Shown here: positions 60,923 through 64,000 of the stretch, piece by piece
Numbering within the stretch: position 1 is the stretch's first letter
Layout: each line of letters begins with the position of its first letter
From: an uncultured Treponema sp.
GTDB lineage: Bacteria > Spirochaetota > Spirochaetia > Treponematales > Treponemataceae
Direction: 5' to 3'
DNA length: 64,000 nucleotides
Assembly: GCA_947167745.1 (NCBI GenBank)
Contig: CAMVJE010000003.1
Coordinates: 1 to 64,000 of the forward strand
Notes under the pieces: generated by a model
Seen by the model: the letters and a program-made list of their open reading frames with translations, nothing else
What the model was told of the DNA's origin: nothing
The model's database searches: none
Position numbers and translations under genes: made by a program

Positions 60923-61477
60923 ATGGAAATTGATTCAAAGAATGCAGTGATTGTGCCTGAGGGAGTTTTTATTATCGGAACTTATGACGAGAATGGCGTT
61001 CCCAATGCCATGAATGCGGCTTGGGGAATCCAGTCTGATTATGAGGAAATCGCGCTTTTCCTTGCCCAGCACAAAACCACCGAAAATCTTAAAAAGACGG
61101 GAGCCTTTACGGTTGCTTTTGCCACAAAGAACACTGTTCAGATTTCGGACTATTTCGGTATTGAATCTGGCGCGGATGTGAACAAAATCGAAAAAGCCGG
61201 GGTTCATGTGCACAAGAGCGCGAATGTAAATGCACCGATTATCGAGGAATATCCTCTGGTTCTTGAGTGTGAGGTTACCGAATGGGACGAGAAGCGGGAG
61301 ATGCTTAGGGGAAAAATCGTTGCCCAGCAGGCGGACGAGTCAATCCTTACTGACGGTAAGGTCGATTTGGGAAAACTCCAGCCGATTATGTACGACGCTT
61401 CTTTCCATGTTTATCGGGTAATCGGTGAAGTCGTGGGAAACGCTTTTAAAGACGGGCTTGCGATTAAAAACAAATAA
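60923..61477 (+). CDS. Flavin reductase-like FMN-binding protein
   Basis: 184 aa, split-barrel flavin reductase fold (VFIIGTYDENGVPNAMNAAWG, TTENLKKTGAFTVAF, FHVYRVIGEVVG). It probably reduces or carries FMN in the cytoplasm; no partner oxygenase or acceptor is encoded nearby. AGGAG 5-6 nt before ATG 60923 fixes the start. It is divergent from leuB. Confidence 0.85.
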   Translation: MEIDSKNAVIVPEGVFIIGTYDENGVPNAMNAAWGIQSDYEEIALFLAQHKTTENLKKTGAFTVAFATKNTVQISDYFGIESGADVNKIEKAGVHVHKSANVNAPIIEEYPLVLECEVTEWDEKREMLRGKIVAQQADESILTDGKVDLGKLQPIMYDASFHVYRVIGEVVGNAFKDGLAIKNK

Positions 61478-61498
61478 AATTCTAAGGAAAAACTTTGG

Positions 61499-62557
61499 AT
61501 GCAGAAAGTCGTGGTTTTCAATCTTGTTAACAGCAGTAATTGTGGAGACAAGATTATTGCACAAAGTCTTAAGAGTCATTTTGAAACGAAATTTTCGGTA
61601 CTAAGCCGAGATATTCTTGGAAATCAGTCTGACTCTGGATTTTACTCTGTTCGGCGACGGTTTTCTGCGTTCATCGTTCCGATTCTTCCTCGCTTTTTTA
61701 GGCACTTTCTGGTTCGCTTCTGTGCTTTTTTCAAATTCAGGATTATAAAGTCTGCGTTCTACACTTCTTCCGTTCGTGCTTCTGATTTTGTCGTCATCGG
61801 GGGCGGTCAGCTTTTCCGTGATAATGATTCTTATATGCCTTGTGCCTTAGATTCTCTCTTTCGTGCGATTCAAAAATATGAAAAACCTTTCTTCGTTCTT
61901 GGATGTGGCGCGTCTGGATTTTTAAGTCCGTACGCAAAAAAAGTCTTCAAGCGGATTTTTGAAAGTCATTTGAACAAAAAGAGCATTTTTCGCGATGAGA
62001 ATTCGATTCAGATTCTTCAAAAAAACGGAATCACGGGGAATTTTTCTTTTGCTCCCGACCTTGCCTTTGCGCTTGGTTTTAAGAATCATGCGGAAAGCGG
62101 TGATTTTTTTGGTATTTGCGTGACATCACCGCGTACGATTTTATACTATGGAAGAGAAAGTTGGAAAAAATCAGCGAAAATCATCTCAAAAAGAATTCTT
62201 GAAGCGGTAGAAGAGAAAATTGCGGGTGAGCAGAAAATCCTCATTTTCTGCAATGGAAATCCTGAGGATTTTTTCTTTGCGAAATTGCTTGTTAAAAAGA
62301 TTCAGAAAAAATATCCTCATAAAGAATTCCTGTTTGCCCCCCGTCCGAAAAGTCCCGCTGATTTGGAAAATCTTTTGTCGCATTGTCGGAATGTTTTCTC
62401 ATACAGAATGCATGTTGCAATTCTCTGCGCGCTTCTTAAAATTCCCTGTGAACTTGAGCGGTGGGATTCAAAAACGGACGGATTGAGTTTTGACGAAAAG
62501 ACGACGGAACGGAATATTCTTGCGGCGAAGTCAGTTTTTTCTTTTGGTGATTTTTGA
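61499..62557 (+). CDS. Polysaccharide pyruvyl transferase family protein
   Basis: 352 aa. NLVNSSNCGDKIIAQSL at the N terminus, FVVIGGGQLFRD, FRDENSIQILQKNG and FSYRMHVAILCALLKIP are the family blocks. Members add ketal-pyruvate to surface polysaccharides. It is an isolated gene rather than part of an exopolysaccharide cluster. AAGGA precedes the ATG. Position between flavin reductase and pyrE suggests loose co-transcription only. Confidence 0.85.
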   Translation: MQKVVVFNLVNSSNCGDKIIAQSLKSHFETKFSVLSRDILGNQSDSGFYSVRRRFSAFIVPILPRFFRHFLVRFCAFFKFRIIKSAFYTSSVRASDFVVIGGGQLFRDNDSYMPCALDSLFRAIQKYEKPFFVLGCGASGFLSPYAKKVFKRIFESHLNKKSIFRDENSIQILQKNGITGNFSFAPDLAFALGFKNHAESGDFFGICVTSPRTILYYGRESWKKSAKIISKRILEAVEEKIAGEQKILIFCNGNPEDFFFAKLLVKKIQKKYPHKEFLFAPRPKSPADLENLLSHCRNVFSYRMHVAILCALLKIPCELERWDSKTDGLSFDEKTTERNILAAKSVFSFGDF

Positions 62558-62600
62558 TACAATAAATTTGTTTTGGGATTTTTATTCAAGGAGAATCTTT

Positions 62601-63287
62601 ATGGAAGATTATAAGAAAGAATTCATCGACTTTATGGTTGAGTGCAATGTGCTTAAATTCGGCAGCTTCACATTGAAGAGCGGGCGACAGTCTCCCTTCT
62701 TTATGAACGCCGGAGCCTATGTAACGGGAAGCCAGCTTAAGCGACTGGGAGAATTTTACGCAAAGGCCATTCACGACAATTTCGGCGATGATTTTGACGT
62801 TTTCTTTGGCCCGGCATACAAGGGAATCCCTTTGGCCGTGGTGACGGCAGTGGCTTATTCTGAGCTTTACGGAAAGGAAGTAAAATATTGTTCTGACCGA
62901 AAGGAAGCCAAAGACCATGGAGCCGACAAGGGCGACCTCTTGGGCTACAAAATCAAGGACGGCGACCGGGTTGTAATCATCGAGGATGTCACCACCAGCG
63001 GAAAGTCCATCGAAGAGACTTACCCTAAAATCAAGGCTCAGGAAGAAAAAGAAGGTGCGATTAAAATCGTGGGCGAGATTGTTTCCCTTAACCGCATGGA
63101 AAAAGCCCCCGACTCAGAAAAAGCCGCGCTGGATGTAATCAGCGAAAAATACGGCTTCCCTGCCAGGGCAATCGTCAGCATGAATGAAGTGGTCGATGCC
63201 CTCTACACTAATGGCGATAAAAAAATCATCACCGACGAGATTAAGGCCGAAATCGACAGATACTACGAGATTTACAGGGCGAAATAG
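62601..63287 (+). CDS. pyrE: Orotate phosphoribosyltransferase
   Basis: 228 aa. It joins orotate to PRPP in pyrimidine synthesis. The PRPP loop VVIIEDVTTSGKSI and FGSFTLKSGRQSPFFMNAG are diagnostic. AGGAG before ATG 62601 fixes the start. The frame stays open upstream into the preceding gene. Confidence 0.94.
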   Translation: MEDYKKEFIDFMVECNVLKFGSFTLKSGRQSPFFMNAGAYVTGSQLKRLGEFYAKAIHDNFGDDFDVFFGPAYKGIPLAVVTAVAYSELYGKEVKYCSDRKEAKDHGADKGDLLGYKIKDGDRVVIIEDVTTSGKSIEETYPKIKAQEEKEGAIKIVGEIVSLNRMEKAPDSEKAALDVISEKYGFPARAIVSMNEVVDALYTNGDKKIITDEIKAEIDRYYEIYRAK

Positions 63288-63396
63288 TTAATTCATAATT
63301 CACAATGCACAATAAAAAAGGGACATTGGTCGCTTCGCATTGAAGTGTACCTATGTCCCTTTTTTTACAATTAAGCATTATGCATTAAGAATTGAT
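63288..63396. repeat. AATTCATAATTCACAATGC-type element with nested terminator
   Basis: The outer arms (AATTCATAATTCACAATGCA at 63290, and ATTAAGCATTATGCATTAAG on the right) enclose a 13-bp stem, AAAAAAGGGACAT (63314-63326) with ATGTCCCTTTTTT (63353-63365), whose loop has further short pairings. With A and T runs at each base it can terminate pyrE and the SulP gene. The right arm encodes the SulP C terminus and stop. Confidence 0.8.
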
Positions 63397-64000
63397 TTAG
63401 CCCTTTCCAGCGCGCCAGAGATGTGGTCATGGATGTTTTCCCGGCCTAGTTTGTCTGCCATGCCGGTTTTTTCGAGAAGTATGTAAGGCTGTGTGTGAAT
63501 TCCGGATATTACAATTGTGATGCCTTTTCGGTCACAGGCGGCTTTTGCCTGCTCTAAGGCGCGAATTCCGCCGGCATCCAGATAGATTGTATTTCTCATG
63601 CGCAAAATCAAAACTTTATAGTCAACGCCTGCTTTTTCAACGGCGACTTCGAATTTTCGCACTGTACCGAAGAAGAGTGGGCCTTCAATTTCGTAAACCA
63701 TAGCTCCATGGGGAAGGTCGAGTCGTTCTTCCGGCATGTCTGCGGCGTGAATTCCCGAAGTGAGGGCTTCCCGCTTGTTCTGAACTTCCGACAAATCTAT
63801 CATCTTTTTAATGAAGAAGAAGGCCGCAAGCCCCAGACCAACTTCGATTGCAACTGTCAGATCGACGAAAACTGTAATTAAGAAAGTGACTGCAAAGACG
63901 GCTGTGTCTGATTTTTGACCGCGGATAAGGGAGCGAATTGCGGGAAAGCCAGCCATGTTCCAGGCTACATTGATGAGAACAGCTGCAAGGGCTGCCATAG
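63378..64000 (-). CDS. SulP-family anion transporter, C-terminal part
   Basis: The 3' end of a gene running beyond the window. Visible are the last membrane segments (ALAAVLINVAWNM, FAVTFLITVFVDLTVAIEVGLGLAAFFFIKKM) and a cytoplasmic STAS domain (about the last 125 residues, with YLDAGGIRALEQAKAACDRKG). SulP proteins move sulfate, bicarbonate or carboxylates; the substrate cannot be inferred. The final residues (ILNA-stop) derive from a repeat arm. Confidence 0.88.
   Translation of the reverse strand, partial: MAALAAVLINVAWNMAGFPAIRSLIRGQKSDTAVFAVTFLITVFVDLTVAIEVGLGLAAFFFIKKMIDLSEVQNKREALTSGIHAADMPEERLDLPHGAMVYEIEGPLFFGTVRKFEVAVEKAGVDYKVLILRMRNTIYLDAGGIRALEQAKAACDRKGITIVISGIHTQPYILLEKTGMADKLGRENIHDHISGALERAKSILNA

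Overview
The window reads as a chromosome segment of a saccharolytic, gut- or rumen-type Treponema (Spirochaetota). The evidence is a spirochaete-style cheA / cheW-cheR fusion / cheX / cheY operon, DUF4954 and DUF5312-type proteins, a TAXI-type TRAP transporter, many lipoproteins and outer-membrane barrels, moderate-to-low GC, and carbohydrate genes (malQ, a GH105 unsaturated rhamnogalacturonyl hydrolase). Leucine, citramalate, lysine/DAP and purine genes suggest a free-living or commensal species rather than the genome-reduced T. pallidum type. Species is not assigned.

Layout. 0-8 kb: end of tRNA-Arg(CCT), rmuC, a DUF4954 protein, leuA behind what looks like a leucine attenuator with its own leader peptide, and an M16 protease pair that splits the zinc site and the R/Y site between two subunits. 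8-20 kb: PilZ protein, guaA, a YihY membrane protein fused to a cyclic-nucleotide-binding domain, asnS, a TAXI-TRAP operon, ttcA, a polyprenyl synthase operon with TPR and RseC proteins. 20-28 kb: an HExxH lipoprotein, a metallo-beta-lactamase-fold protein with an Asp-to-Asn change, a pentapeptide protein, murI-malQ, a split chromate transporter and deoD. 28-36 kb: asd, dapA, a nucleotidyltransferase, an EAL protein, lysA and an S1-domain protein; a compact multi-helix RNA-like element lies between the last two. 36-45 kb: histidine phosphatase, a barrel-type outer membrane protein, nudC, purE, a lipoprotein, a small LEA-like secreted protein, an omptin-family protease, purM-purN. 45-50 kb: chemotaxis operon and queD. 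50-64 kb: cimA, a small alarmone synthetase, phosphodiesterase, argS, GH105 lipoprotein, pgeF with a DUF5312 protein, leuB, flavin reductase, pyruvyl transferase, pyrE and the end of a SulP transporter.

Two layers are not explained by the genes. First, about fifteen genes have a TANAAT-like -10 box ending 6-9 nt (most often exactly 6) before the start codon, usually without a Shine-Dalgarno sequence. This predicts leaderless mRNAs, including the leucine leader peptide. Second, the intergenic spaces carry at least four families of small repeated, mostly inverted elements (CGCAGAT/CACAGAT type, AATTCCTCACAG type, GGGAT...GAAAGCC type, AATTCATAATTCACAATGC type). Most copies of three of them sit directly after stop codons and some supply the last codons and stop of the neighbouring gene. 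No phage, plasmid, CRISPR array or intact insertion sequence was seen.
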